Part shown: positions 47,901 through 57,852 of the stretch, one piece after another
Position numbering within the stretch: the stretch's first letter is position 1
Layout: every line of letters starts with the position of its first letter
NCBI GenBank assembly: GCA_009760855.2
Contig: WPIO01000007.1
Coordinates: forward strand, 42,501 to 106,500
Direction of reading: 5' to 3'
Origin: Cristatella mucedo
Lineage: Eukaryota > Bryozoa > Phylactolaemata > Cristatellidae
DNA length: 64,000 bases
The notes under the pieces: model-generated
The model's database searches: none
What the model was told of the DNA's origin: nothing
Seen by the model: only the letters and a program-made list of their open reading frames with translations
Position numbers and translations under genes: made by a program

Positions 47901-50900
47901 ATCGGCTAGCTTTGATTAGCTACTTTCCTTCTCCTTTGCTGATCAGAGTACCCTGTTGCTTTGGTGCAATGCCGAGCTTCTTTTACTGTGTCTGTGAATG
48001 CTCGGTGCTGTGCTAGTATGTGCTAGTTCCTTTTCCCTCATTATCTTTGCTGCCCGCGTTATCTTAAGCCTCTCGATTATCTCGCTGGCTCGTGGCATTT
48101 CACGACATTTGCCACGTGCTAAATCGCTTTGAACCATAATGTCTGTCTGTGGTCTCTGCTGGTCTGCATATTTGGGGAGTGTGTTCATGTGGGGGGAATG
48201 GGCTTGTGAATACACAGGCGTACACGCACAGCACAGTCTTTCATGCATACGCAGTGGTGTAACGAAGGGGCAGGATGGTGTATGACCCCTGGCGCTGGAT
48301 CAGGGCACCAATATGGGCGCCTAATATGCAGGGGCACTTAATCACTTAATCGATCACAAAGTACTTCTAGAGCGCCTCTCATCTCGCCTGGGCATCACTG
48401 GCACTGCTCTGCAGTGGTTCAGGTCCTATCTCAGTGGGAGACTCCAGAGTGTTGACGTGAATGGACAAAGATCATCTGAAGTACCTCTAAAATATGGAGT
48501 ACCTCAGGGCTCTGTGCTAGGTCCGGTCCTTTTCACCGTTTATACTCTCCCTCTCGCTGTTGTGATTGCCAAGCACAATCTAGGCTTTCACTTCTATGCG
48601 GATGACACTCAGTTGTACCTTTGCTTTGATCCCTCCCAGCCTTCGAGCACCTCAAATTCTCTCAACTCACTTGCTGCATGCATTGATGACATCCGATCAT
48701 GGATGGCAGCAAATTTTCTAAAACTAAACGATGATAAAACTAACTTACTAGTTATGGGCAAACCTAGTGTTATTCAGAAATTGGAAAGGCTGACTTTCAA
48801 AATTGGCTCTGCCAGCATATCTCCAGTTGCATCAGCTCGAAATCTAGGTGTCATATTCCAAAGCGACCTCTCGTTAGACGACCACATCAGCTCCACAGTC
48901 AAATCAGCCTATTTTCAGCTTCATAACATTGCTAAAATTAGGGCTTGTTTAGATAAGGATACCACGTCCAAGTTGGTCCATGCATTCGTGACATCTCGTC
49001 TCGACTTCTGCAACTCACTGCTTACTGGCCTACCAGCATGTGCGATCAGGCGATTGCAGCTGGTGCAAAACTCTGCAGCTAGGCTTGTCTGTCGTGAGCG
49101 TCGCAGTTGCCACATTACTCCACTTCTCGCCGACCTGCACTGGCTACCAGTCAAGCAACGGATTGACTTCAAGGTTTTGTCGCTCACTTTTAGGTCTCTT
49201 CATTCTATGGCTCCAGCCTATCTTTCAGATATACTACCCCATCAGGCCAAGCATCGTACCACTCGCTTTTCGGAATCCAACAGTCTAGAAATACCTCGTA
49301 CAAACCTTAAATCCTTTAGAGACCGTGCATTTAGTTCGTATGCTCCCACAGCCTGGAACTCCCTCCCGACCTGCATCAGAACATCCCCTGACCTGACCAC
49401 ATTTAAAAGAAACTTAAAAACATACCTATTTAGGACAGCATTTAGTGGGTCCTTGTGATTCGTCCTCGATGTGCTTATGCGTGCTGACACTGTTCATGCT
49501 GCCACTAACCACATTTGCATGCTGCCCCAGTGCATGTAACCCCTAACCATGTTATTCATTTTGTTTGTTTTTCAAGCATGATTTTACTTACTATTCTATT
49601 GCGTATCACTTTGCAGCAAATGTAAAGCGCCTAGAAAGAGATTAAGTCCTCTGAGGGTGCTTTATCAAGTGCAATATTATTATTGTTATTATTATTAAAG
49701 TTAATCTAGATGTATTCTGGCAATTTTATGAGCTTCATTTAACAAGTGAGCAACCAAGGTTTAGCACTCACGTAGCTTGTTCCCTGCCGGTTAGGGAGCT
49801 ACAATCCCGACTAGCCCGTAGCACAGGATCGTGGGGTGGAGGAGGGGCCCGAGCTTCTGTATCTTTCATTCCAAAATAAGCACCATATCAAGCCACAATA
49901 TTTGCTTCAAAGTGCTGCACAATGAATTCGGATTGACAAGCAATCTTTTGTATGTATGTTTCAACATTCGTAAATGTGGTTGAGTTGGCAAGGCAACACG
50001 TTGGCTGGAGTGTGGGGTCATTTCAGCAGTACGTAGTTGGCTTACTGGTTTCGACATGTACGGCTGCACGGTCAAGTTTCTAATATGACCATGGTTGAAC
50101 CAACGGTCGTCGGGCTGTCCAGAGAGTCCTCTGGGCTACCATCTTTTGCCAGAGAACTAGCTGCCAATGACCGACTCGCCTATCGCACGACCTGCACTAG
50201 GCTGGCTCGCCAGAATGAACCGCCTTAAATCGCTCAGTAATGTGTGTAATGTGCGATAAGTAGCAGCTACTCGATCGTTTATTGGCTCGCACTGAGCTGA
50301 ATCGGCAGTGGTCGAGCAGAGGAGGCAGTGGCTAGCCGTGCATGGCGTTTGATCTTACTTACCAACTCAAGCAGCAGGGTTCAGCTATGACGGGCTGCAT
50401 GTGTCAGAGCAATCCTAATATATGGAGTCATACCTAATATATATCAAGTCCATGTCCTTAGTTAGCCTAGAGCATTCTATTCGATAGCCGCAGAGGGCTC
50501 GGGCATAGCCTGCAGCTCTCAGACTCGAAGCCCAGAGGGCAGCCGACCAGCTTGAAGCCCGATGTACCACTCAAAGCCCAAAGTACAGCTGGCTAACCTT
50601 CTTTTAAATTGGGATTTTTATATGATCTGAACCACAGATTATGACATTTCCTGTTTCGAACTATTCTAATTCAGAAACCACTTGTAATGTCAAGCCCTGT
50701 CATAATCTGCCCTCTTTGGCATGCACCATCAAAACCTGCAATTCTGAGAGTTAGCACTTGAGAATAGGTTTGTACCTCAGTCACTGACCGTTAGCGAGTC
50801 TGAAAGGACGAGGATTGTTTGAGTGAGAAACCGGAGCTGCATTAAGCAACTAGGCAACGAAGGAACTTAAGAAAGGGGACCTATTGCAAGCCCCTGGTGG

Positions 50901-51334
50901 GTGCTGCCAGCAATCATTGCGCCTGTCCTCCACCAAGTTTGAAAGTGAAAGACGTTTTTCAACAAGTGGACTACTTACATATAGCATTCCTGCTGAGTTA
51001 TGTCAAAGCCTTGTGCAAACTTACATAGCACATATATATATATATATATAAATATTAGATAGATATATATGTATTTAACTTGCATATATAAATTAGCTAT
51101 GGTGCCCTGCCCTGCCGGGGATGCAGGTGCTACCCGGGTCTCCCGGTTCAGGAACAGAGATCACAAGGTTTCCGAGCCTGTAATGGCGTCTGAGACCTAG
51201 AGCTGCCGAGGTCGGCTAGGCAAGCTTCATTGTGTGGCCACCAGCTACCGATAGCCCGGACCATGAAGGGCCTCTCCACCTTCGACCGGTAGCCAGCAGT
51301 CAGGAAAGACTGGGCATTGGCTGCACTTATTGGC

Positions 51335-51429
<95 letters not shown>

Positions 51430-51486
51430 CACACACATATATATATCATATGTATATAACATGTTTATATAGCATCTATATATATG

Positions 51487-51521
<35 letters not shown>

Positions 51522-54500
51522 GTATTTATGTATGCATGTATGTACAGCACCTACTGCCAGCCCTACGTACAGGTGATGTGCTTCATTTTGTTATTAGCTT
51601 ATGCCATGACGGTCATAATCGTATCATGCATAGTATCGAGGGTGGGTGATGCAAATGAATCGACACGACTTGTTTATATTGTGGCCAAGTCAAGGCGATT
51701 TAAAAGCATTTAGGCATAGAGCATTTTAGCAAAACAAACTCAGATCACACATTATTTTGATACAACCGAATACAAGCCCTTGCAAATGAAGTGTCACGCA
51801 CCAGCAATCGCTGAGACCGATTAGAGGGGCACTGCAATTGATCTAGCATTATCAAAAATGATCTCCCAAGTTTTGTGGGTGCATGGCTCCGGGGAAGAGT
51901 TAAAAATAGCAGCGCTATAGAAGATATAAAACAACCTGCTGAAGGCCCGGCAAGAAAATCGTACAAAGTGCCAGCTGCCATGCCTATATTTAAGTGGTTC
52001 ACTCATAAAATCTTTTTATACGTAATGGGGGCATTGCCCCACCTTTTGAATGTCGGCTAGTGCTTCCTGTACGACATCCAATGTTCTACTCGTCACCGAT
52101 GGAATTCCTTGGGCAGCAGTGCAGGTAATGCTTGCCTAATGATATCCGATGAGTCGCCGTCCAGCCTTATCCGATTTTCCAGGCCATTCGAGACTTTTCC
52201 TTGGCCTACCTGATTGGGCCTAGAGATAAGGTGCATTACTTTAACGACCAAGGTCGTGTGTTCTAATCCTGAGACACGTGTTAAGTGCCTGGACAGAAAT
52301 TAAGTTCTCTTAAGAACTTAAGTGCTATACAAATGAATTATAAATATGTATATATATATATTCATATTTATATGTGTTTATTAAGACACCCTGTTCGAAG
52401 CGACATTTGGAGTAGATCAAGCTGCCAGGAGTCGTCAGGGCTTGAACCGGCTGCTCTATTAGTTGTCGAGCATTCTCTTTTCTGGCCGGTGCCGTATTGT
52501 AGCCGGGCACTATCGCCGAACGAGTGATGACACCTGTGATCCAAGTCGATGACTATGGCTGTATCACTAGCATGCATGCCCTGATGCCAAGAGCTTTGTC
52601 CTTCGACGTGAGGTTTCCTCTCCTAACTTACAAATTTCTAGGGACCAAGATGGTCAGCTCGCTATCGCGAAGCCCATTAGGCGGAGGGACGTGGCCGGTG
52701 GAAGCTATCCAGATATTTCTAAGCACTTGCCTCCGATGCCTCTAGCTGTCTGTGACCTGCTAAGCATTATTAGTCAAGAGTGGCTCGCTGCCTGCGCAAG
52801 CGCACACGATCGGCCCTTTGCGGCTTCTCTCGGCAGGCGAGGAATGCGACTGCGGCCCGCTGGGCACGTGCGACAACCAGTGCTGCGACGCAGCCACTTG
52901 TCGCCTGAAGGCCGGTGCTACGTGCGGCGCCGGCGAGTGCTGTGACCTGGCGACGTGCTCGAACGCTCCTGCCGGCCAGGTGTGCCGCAGAGCATCGGCG
53001 AGGGGCAGTGGCGACGAGGGCGGCTGCGACCTCGCCGAGTACTGCAACGGCACGTCGGCCAACTGCCCGGACGACGTGCACGTGCACGACGGCGCGCCGT
53101 GCAGCAACTCGGGAGGCCCGTCCTACTGCTACCGAGGCTTGTGCCGCACTCGAGGCTCACAGTGCCGCAAGCTGTGGGGCGACAGCGGGCGCGACGGGCA
53201 GCCGGCATGCTACTCGACCTTCAATCGGGCCGGCTCGGCGCAGGGGCACTGTGGCCACGACGTCCTGTACAACATATACAGCCGCTGTGAGCCGGCCAAC
53301 GCCGCCTGCGGCCTTCTGCAGTGCGAGGAGCGTGCAGAGAAGCTCGCCTACTGGCAGGCAGCCCTGCAGGCCGACTCGGTGAAGACGACGCCGTCGGGCG
53401 ACGGCAGCGGCGGCGTCGCCTACTGCCACTCGGTGACGATGGACGCGTCGCCCGGCATCGCCAATCCGGCCATGGTGCCGGACGGCGCCCCCTGCGGCGG
53501 CGACGGGCACGTGTGTGTGGCCGCCCGCTGTGTGCCGCTGGCCGGAGTGACCGACTACGCCGAGTGCACGGCGTCGTGCGGCGGCCGCGGGCGCTGCAAC
53601 AGTCGGAAGCACTGCCACTGCGACGTGCCGTACGCACCGCCGTTCTGCCGGGAAGCCGGGCTGGGCGGCTCGGTGGACAGCGGGCCGGCGTCGGAGGCTT
53701 TCCGCGCTTCGGGCCAGGCGCTCAGCGTTCCGCTCATCGTGGCCTTCGTCTGCTGCCTGCCGCTGGCGAGCGCAGCGGCCGCTTTTGCCTGCTACCATCG
53801 CGGCTGGCTGCGTCAGTCTGTGCGCCAGCTGCTCGGCCGCGAGTGCTGTCTCAGCTTCCGCCGGTACCGTCACGTGACAGCTGGAAGTGCGGGCCTTGTC
53901 GCAAATGCCAACGTTGTGGCCAAGGGCTCGACGAGGCCCTCGCGACCTTCCGGTCAAGTCAGCAGCGCTCCGAAGCGGCTGTCGGTGGAGATATCAATGC
54001 CCGTGCTCGAGAGCACCACCAACGAGAAACTGGACTGGAACAGTGGCTGCCGACGCCCGGCGGCTGCTGCCGCCACTGCTGACGAACCGCTCGGCCCGGC
54101 TCATAGCAGCGGTAACTTTACCAGCCGAAATGGTCTCAATCGGCGACAGCAGGAGCAGCAGCAGCCGGCCTCGGCCGGTGGCAAGAGAAGGAGACAGGGA
54201 GGAGACACCGAGGGGCCAACCAGGCAGCAGCAGCAGCAGCAGAAGAAGCCGACAGCTGCTGCTGCTGCTGCTACTGCTGCTGCTGGCTCGGATGTTGACG
54301 ATGGCTGTCTAGCTACCAGCGCCCTGCTGCCGGCTGCCAAGGAAGGCTTGGCTGCTAAAAATAGCCACGGCTCCATGCAGGGGCCGCAGCTGCTACCCTC
54401 TGCTCCTCAGACTAGGACTCCTCCAGCTGGGTTGGTGGTGGCTTTAGAGTCTGGAGGCTCGTCAGCAGATGCTGCTGACGATGTGGCCCGCCTCACAATG

Positions 54501-55652
54501 GTCAAACCTGCAGCGCTTCTCAACGCAGCAGCCACTAGCAAAGTCCTGCTGGGTCAAGAGCGAGGGCAGACAGTGGCAGCCTCGAAACCGGCTGGCCGTC
54601 TTGCGCCAGCTGCAACTTCAGATGCCGCTTCGGAGGCGTCTGAAGTGGCCACCTCTCCTGATTGGCCTGTGCGCCACGGCCAATCGCCTGCTGTTGCTCT
54701 TCGCCCTCAGCTGAGCCCGGCACAGCAGCAGCATCGCTTACCTCGAGCACCCAGCGAGGCCGACCCAGCGGCTGCTTCAGAAACGAGGCAGAAGCGGTCG
54801 CTGGCTGCAGCAGACGCCGCAGCCAAAGCTACCGGCTCACCAGCGGCAGCTAAAAAGGGGGCCCTGCCACAGCCGCCATTGCTCTCTGCGGCCAGCTCAC
54901 CAGCGACCAAGAGCCCGACACCGGTGGTAGCAAAAAAGCCCTCGCTGGCGCTGGCAACCGGCGAGACTGGCCCAGCAGCGGCTGCTGCGGCCAGTGGCCT
55001 GCCTGCCTCCGCGTTGAATAGGGCACCTTTGCCGAATGCTGGAAAAACCTCAGGCATCACTGGTGTTTCTGCCGCTACTGCTGCAGCAGCTGCTGCTGTG
55101 GAAGCTGGGCGAAGGACGACCCCAACGGCTGCGCACAAGACGGTGCACGTGACTAAGGACAGCGACCCGTCGGGCCGCGCACCGGTATCGCCGTCTGCAG
55201 CCGCTGCTCGCAGTAGAGCGGTGGCGGCAACGTCGGCAGCACAGCTGCTGCCGAGCAGTGCCACCGCCGCTCAGGGTGCTAATAGCGGTGGCGGTGCCGG
55301 ACGGGGAGCTGCTGCAGCCAGGGTAGGCCCGAAGCAGCAGCTGTCTCCTCCTAAAGGCGCAGGCTCGACAGCACCGGCAGAGTCGTCTGTGGTTTCTACA
55401 GTCGCGCCAGCCACAGCCGGAGCTGCTGCAGCCAGGGTAGCCACTAACGTCAGTGCCAACAACTCGTCCGGCCTCCTCGTGCCAACCGGTGGTCCACGCT
55501 TGCCAGCATCGTCCGGCCGATTGCTTCAGCAGCCCGTCTACGAAAATGTGCGAGCCGCCGGCTCGACTGCGCCATCGGCAGATGCAGCTGACGGCGGCAG
55601 CCTGTACGACGACGTGCTAGTGGTGCCTCGCGACAAGCGCCCTCACGTCTGA
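40699..55652 (+). CDS. ADAM metalloprotease (meltrin-like, M12B reprolysin), three coding exons
   Basis: Joined exons 40,699-41,968, 42,164-42,310 and 52,837-55,652 give a 1,410-residue type I membrane protein. Domain order is signal peptide (1-24), prodomain, zinc metalloprotease (about 232-425), disintegrin (about 463-552), cysteine-rich, EGF-like (about 711-744), one transmembrane helix (about 768-792) and a cytoplasmic tail of about 618 residues. ADAMs of this kind shed or process cell-surface proteins and bind integrins. The zinc motif is complete, so it should be an active protease. Both introns are GT-AG, phase 1. The APPFC...GGSVDSGP sequence after the EGF module resembles the ADAM12/19/33 (meltrin) group. 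Typical relatives are 700-950 residues; the excess is all cytoplasmic. Codon use is far more GC-rich than the flanks. The ATG sits in GCCGGTGCCATGG, a strong Kozak context. Assignment to ADAM is secure; the subfamily is likely but unproven. Confidence 0.93.
42164..42310 (+). CDS. ADAM exon 2: end of catalytic domain and entry to disintegrin domain
   Basis: A 147-nt exon between acceptor TGTTTCAG and donor GTAGGC, phase 1 on both sides. It encodes [13 protein letters not shown], a [11 protein letters not shown] segment and CGNYLVEQ, which match in order the ADAM blocks FS.CS, CL.N.P and CGN..VE. The 195-nt intron before it (41,969-42,163) is a multiple of three and has no stop, so unspliced RNA would read through. 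Confidence 0.9.
42311..43662. other. Intron 2, unique 5' part
   Basis: The exon 2 frame continues past the donor to a TGA at 42,454-42,456. Another acceptor-like TTTTGCATTTTCAG lies at about 42,373-42,386 but is not needed by the protein. The remainder shows no recognisable gene or repeat. Intron 2 as a whole spans 42,311-52,836. Confidence 0.6.
43663..44420 (-). mobile_element. LINE-A fragment split by a SINE-A, in intron 2
   Basis: Minus-strand tail stem and 3' UTR at 43,663-43,870, C-terminal coding blocks to 44,010, and continuation at 44,179-44,420 up to a LVQN-like region. It lies antisense to the ADAM gene. Confidence 0.88.
44016..44172 (+). mobile_element. SINE-A copy with a target-site duplication
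   Basis: Near-consensus SINE-A with exact box B GGTTCGAATCC and one change in the palindrome. It is flanked by AGCCTT at 44,010-44,015 and again at 44,173-44,178, a plausible target-site duplication. Its host is a LINE-A of the opposite strand. Confidence 0.92.
44421..44879. other. Intron 2, unassigned sequence
   Basis: An open stretch at 44,476-44,727 has no recognisable feature. Confidence 0.4.
44880..46103 (+). mobile_element. LINE-A copy in intron 2, nearly intact 3' half
   Basis: 5'-truncated copy starting before the RT motif [15 protein letters not shown]. The catalytic motif reads HADD (codons 45,011-45,022) instead of YADD. One base is missing at about 45,042 relative to the copy at 48,346, shifting the frame. 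From 45,037 to 45,873 the frame is open to the terminal FRTAYSGSL. The 3' UTR has the tail stem with GCACC (46,040-46,044) pairing GGGTGC (46,068-46,073), then (ATT)n. It is very similar to the copy at 48,346-49,697. Confidence 0.95.
46104..47044. other. Intron 2, unassigned sequence
   Basis: No repeat family recognised. A GCTGCTGCTGCT tract lies near 46,668-46,680. Confidence 0.45.
47045..47292 (+). mobile_element. LINE-A 3' UTR fragment
   Basis: It begins at the FSGS codons of the LINE-A end (ATTTAGTGGGTCCCGGTGA), has the GCATGC-rich UTR and tail stem and ends in ATT repeats. A (TG)n tract follows at about 47,322-47,346. Confidence 0.88.
47640..47700 (+). mobile_element. LINE-A/SINE-B tail fragment
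   Basis: A GGTTGAGTTCTCTTATGGTG core matches the shared tail, with ATT-type repeats beside it. Very short and worn. Confidence 0.5.
47701..48345. other. Intron 2, unassigned sequence
   Basis: Nothing recognised. Confidence 0.45.
48346..49697 (+). mobile_element. LINE-A copy in intron 2, best-preserved RT frame
   Basis: Open without interruption from 48,325 to the stop after 49,458. It starts inside RT motif A ([10 protein letters not shown]), then WFRSYLSGR, the [10 protein letters not shown] block and the catalytic [10 protein letters not shown] (YADD codons 48,595-48,606). The thumb follows (NNFLKLN-like, here [16 protein letters not shown]), then the C-terminal blocks ending FRTAFSGSL. 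The endonuclease and the first part of RT are missing by 5' truncation, so it cannot move by itself, but the lack of stops suggests a recent insertion. The 3' UTR ends with the tail stem and (ATT)n. Confidence 0.96.
49698..51019. other. Intron 2, unassigned sequence
   Basis: No recognisable gene or repeat. Confidence 0.45.
51020..51540. repeat. (TA)n and TATG-type microsatellites
   Basis: Short (TA)n at about 51,030-51,070, a pure (TA)n of about 88 bp at 51,337-51,424 and mixed TATA/TATG repeats to 51,540. The IY-repeat open frames are artefacts. Confidence 0.95.
51541..52201. other. Intron 2, unassigned sequence
   Basis: Nothing recognised. Confidence 0.45.
52202..52350 (+). mobile_element. 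SINE-B copy, diverged
   Basis: Head worn. Box B-like GTGTTCTAATCC, then GTGCCTGGACAGAAATTAAG and the TTCTCTTAAG closing part, with a 9-bp repeat of AAGAACTTAAG type and an AT-rich end. Confidence 0.75.
52351..52836. other. Intron 2, 3' part with acceptor
   Basis: Ends at the acceptor CTTCTCTCGGCAG (AG at 52,835-52,836). No repeat recognised after the SINE-B. Confidence 0.6.
52837..55652 (+). CDS. ADAM exon 3: disintegrin, cysteine-rich, EGF-like, transmembrane, cytoplasmic tail
   Basis: A single 2,816-nt exon. The disintegrin domain (to about 552) has the expected cysteine series ([23 protein letters not shown]). The disintegrin loop has 13 residues between Cys and CDL and includes ARGSGD, not RGD. 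The cysteine-rich domain ends near CVAARCV, then the EGF module [11 protein letters not shown]...[12 protein letters not shown]. The transmembrane helix is [20 protein letters not shown]. The tail is rich in Ala, Ser, Pro, Thr and Gln, with a Q6 run (about residue 936), a basic KRRR (about 921), and tyrosines Y1374 (YENV) and Y1396 (YDDV) near the C-terminus. TGA stop at 55,650-55,652. Confidence 0.94.
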
Positions 55653-56527
55653 AGCGCAGATCTACCTAGCAGTGGTGACTGCTGATGTTATACGCAAGAT
55701 CGGCGTCCTGCTGGATTTCGGCGAGTCAAGTATTTGTATTGTTTTCTACTCTCAAAATGGAACTTGTGGAAAGTTCCTCGATTTTCATTGCCAGCCGTTA
55801 GTAGTCAGCACGTAGTCCTGCTAGATGGGACCAGCTGGCTGGATGTAGACTTGACAGGTTCAGGTACAGCATTCCACTTATGTGCAGACGCGAAGCGTCT
55901 GCAGTTGGCAGTTTGTGTGCCACAAGCGTCTGCAGTTGGCACTTTGTGCGCCACCTACAGAAGCGATGTTTCTCTGCCGAGCTCAGTAGTTGATGACATT
56001 CTTTGGTTTAGCACCATTTGATTGCTGCGAGAATTGCTCTCATAGCTCGATCGACTTACGCTATGCCAAACGCCCACACGAGGTGGGCATTAAACATTTG
56101 AAAGGGTTGACTACATTAAGATCCGGAAGATGTTATTGCTCGAGCCTTGTCTTGCCTGGAAATTCGGAACGAATCAACCCACAGCCCAGCACAGGTCCAT
56201 TTCTCAGAAAGTCTGTTAATGTAGCATGCACACACAGCCACCTCACAGTTGGTGTCATCACATTTTTCTCGAGGCATGTAACAAGAGGAGGAGCACGGAA
56301 TTGCAGTCCCTGAAGGATTTTAGGTTGAAGCAGCATCAGCGAGCAAAAGTGTCTTCAAACCTCGTCTTCACCGAAATTTGTATCCCCATCTGGAGCGCCT
56401 CAAGCTGCCAAGCATAAGCAGCATGTCCTTTGAGTCATCATCAAAGCCTTAGCCCCTTCATGAAAGTCGGGCATAATAAGAATATTAATAATACACACAC
56501 ACATTATGTTTACAAATGCAATCAGCT

Positions 56528-56530
<3 letters not shown>
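55653..56530 (+). other. Probable 3' UTR/flank with hairpin, 31-bp tandem duplication and an ATTAAA
   Basis: A GCAGACGC/GCGTCTGC hairpin (loop GAA) lies at 55,884-55,902, overlapping a 31-bp near-exact tandem duplication (55,893-55,923 and 55,924-55,954). The nearest poly(A)-signal-like hexamer is ATTAAA at about 56,089. No AATAAA is present before it. The 3' end is therefore uncertain. Confidence 0.45.
55893..55954. repeat. 31-bp tandem duplication
   Basis: Units start AAGCGTCTGCAGTTGGCA and differ at two positions (G/C and T/C). Confidence 0.93.

Positions 56531-56594
<64 letters not shown>
56531..56594. repeat. (GT)n microsatellite
   Basis: A run of about 32 GT units. Confidence 0.97.
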
Positions 56595-56595
<1 letters not shown>

Positions 56596-56596
<1 letters not shown>

Positions 56597-56750
56597 GCTG
56601 ATGTAATAACCTCATTGTGTAGCAGCAGAAGAGCCTTAACGGCTGTCACCACTATTTCTACTTGGGAATATAGGATCACCCACTGAAGGATTCGAACGCA
56701 CGACCTCGGTTGTGAAGAGTGAGCACCTTACCATCTGGGCTATCACGCAC
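56596..56750 (-). mobile_element. SINE-A copy, diverged head
   Basis: The reverse complement has a GATAGCCCAGATGGTAAGGT head (box A like), box B GCGTTCGAATCC and the body. It belongs to the 8871/9123 subfamily. The tail may have seeded the adjoining (GT)n. Confidence 0.82.
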
Positions 56751-56756
56751 ACCGTA

Positions 56757-57852
56757 TACCGCCCCCAGATAACTTGATCTCTTTCCAGGCACTTTACATA
56801 TGCTGTAAACGAAGCATGATTACATGGTTAGTGGTAACGAGCACAATGTCAACAAGCATCTAACATGGTAAAGGGGGATATGTTCGCATGAGGTATAGCT
56901 AAATGATGCGATTCACAAAAGCGGGTGGTACGATGGCTAGCCTAATGTGGGAGTGACAGGTAGGCTAGAGCCAGAGAATGAAAAGACCTAAAAGTGAGTG
57001 ACAGAACCTTGAAGTCGATATGCTGCTTGACTGGGAACCAGTGCAGGTCGGTTAGAAGTGATGTAAAGTGGCAACTTCGTGCTCACGACAGACAAACCTA
57101 GCTGCAGAGTTTTGCACCAATTGTAAGTGCCTGCTTGCACAGGCCAGTAGACCAACAAGGAGTGAGCTACAGAAGCCGAGACGGAATGTTACAAATGCAT
57201 GGACCAATTTGGATGTAGTATCCCTGTCCAATCAAGCCCGAATTATGTGGTCAGATGAGCTGAATCGGGTAATAACAGGTGATTATAGCATTGTGCAGTT
57301 GTGGTAGAATATTTGATCGAGTGTGTGACCCTTGATGCAAGTAGAGTCATACGCAAGTGCCACAAGATAAATCGAGTTAGTCATTTCGCGAAATTCGGCA
57401 ATTAAGGCGTCAGTTAAGTCGTCGAGATTAATGCTAAAATAATCCAAAACGAGGAAATATTGATTTCTTACACACAGAATCGAAACGAGATCAAATAAAT
57501 CTGAGATAAAGGAGGACTTGGTACCTGGTGGGTGGTAGATTACTGCCACCATTGGCAGCTCGTTATCGGAGGGACTCAAAACAAGAAAGTCGAAAGACTG
57601 CTTCGAGGGAACTGCAAATGGTTTGAAATTGAGGGAGGAACGTGCGACAATGACGACATACCCACCAGTTTTGATTGACCTAGCGGCATGAAAGAAGGAG
57701 AAGCCACTCGGTTAAGGCTACCCGGCTTTAGTAGGCGGGAGGGATCAAACTTAATGTGGCTCATGGGGTAAAGGAGTGCTTCGCCACTTCCGGATTGCCA
57801 TGCTGTTCATCTAAAGCCCCCTTGCCAGGCCGCAAGGAGGGGGCTAACCGAG
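56757..57852 (-). mobile_element. LINE-A copy with endonuclease, internally deleted
   Basis: On the minus strand, the 5' part at about 57,720-57,283 encodes an APE-type endonuclease segment: FSFFHAARSIKTGG, ARSSLNFKPFAVPSK, NELPMVAVIYHPPG and HTLDQIFYHNC. The catalytic block that should read GDF is changed to DYF. It then jumps straight to the RT C-terminal region at 57,250-56,900, then the 3' UTR. About 400-450 residues of RT core are missing. It shows that the endonuclease and this RT belong to one family. Confidence 0.85.

Noticed and set aside
51232..51713. Ile-Tyr repeat proteins
   Set aside because: Translation of (TA)n microsatellite.
52760..55462. Long open frames in other frames over ADAM exon 3
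   Set aside because: Same effect of high GC. The + strand frame holds the full cysteine pattern and transmembrane helix.
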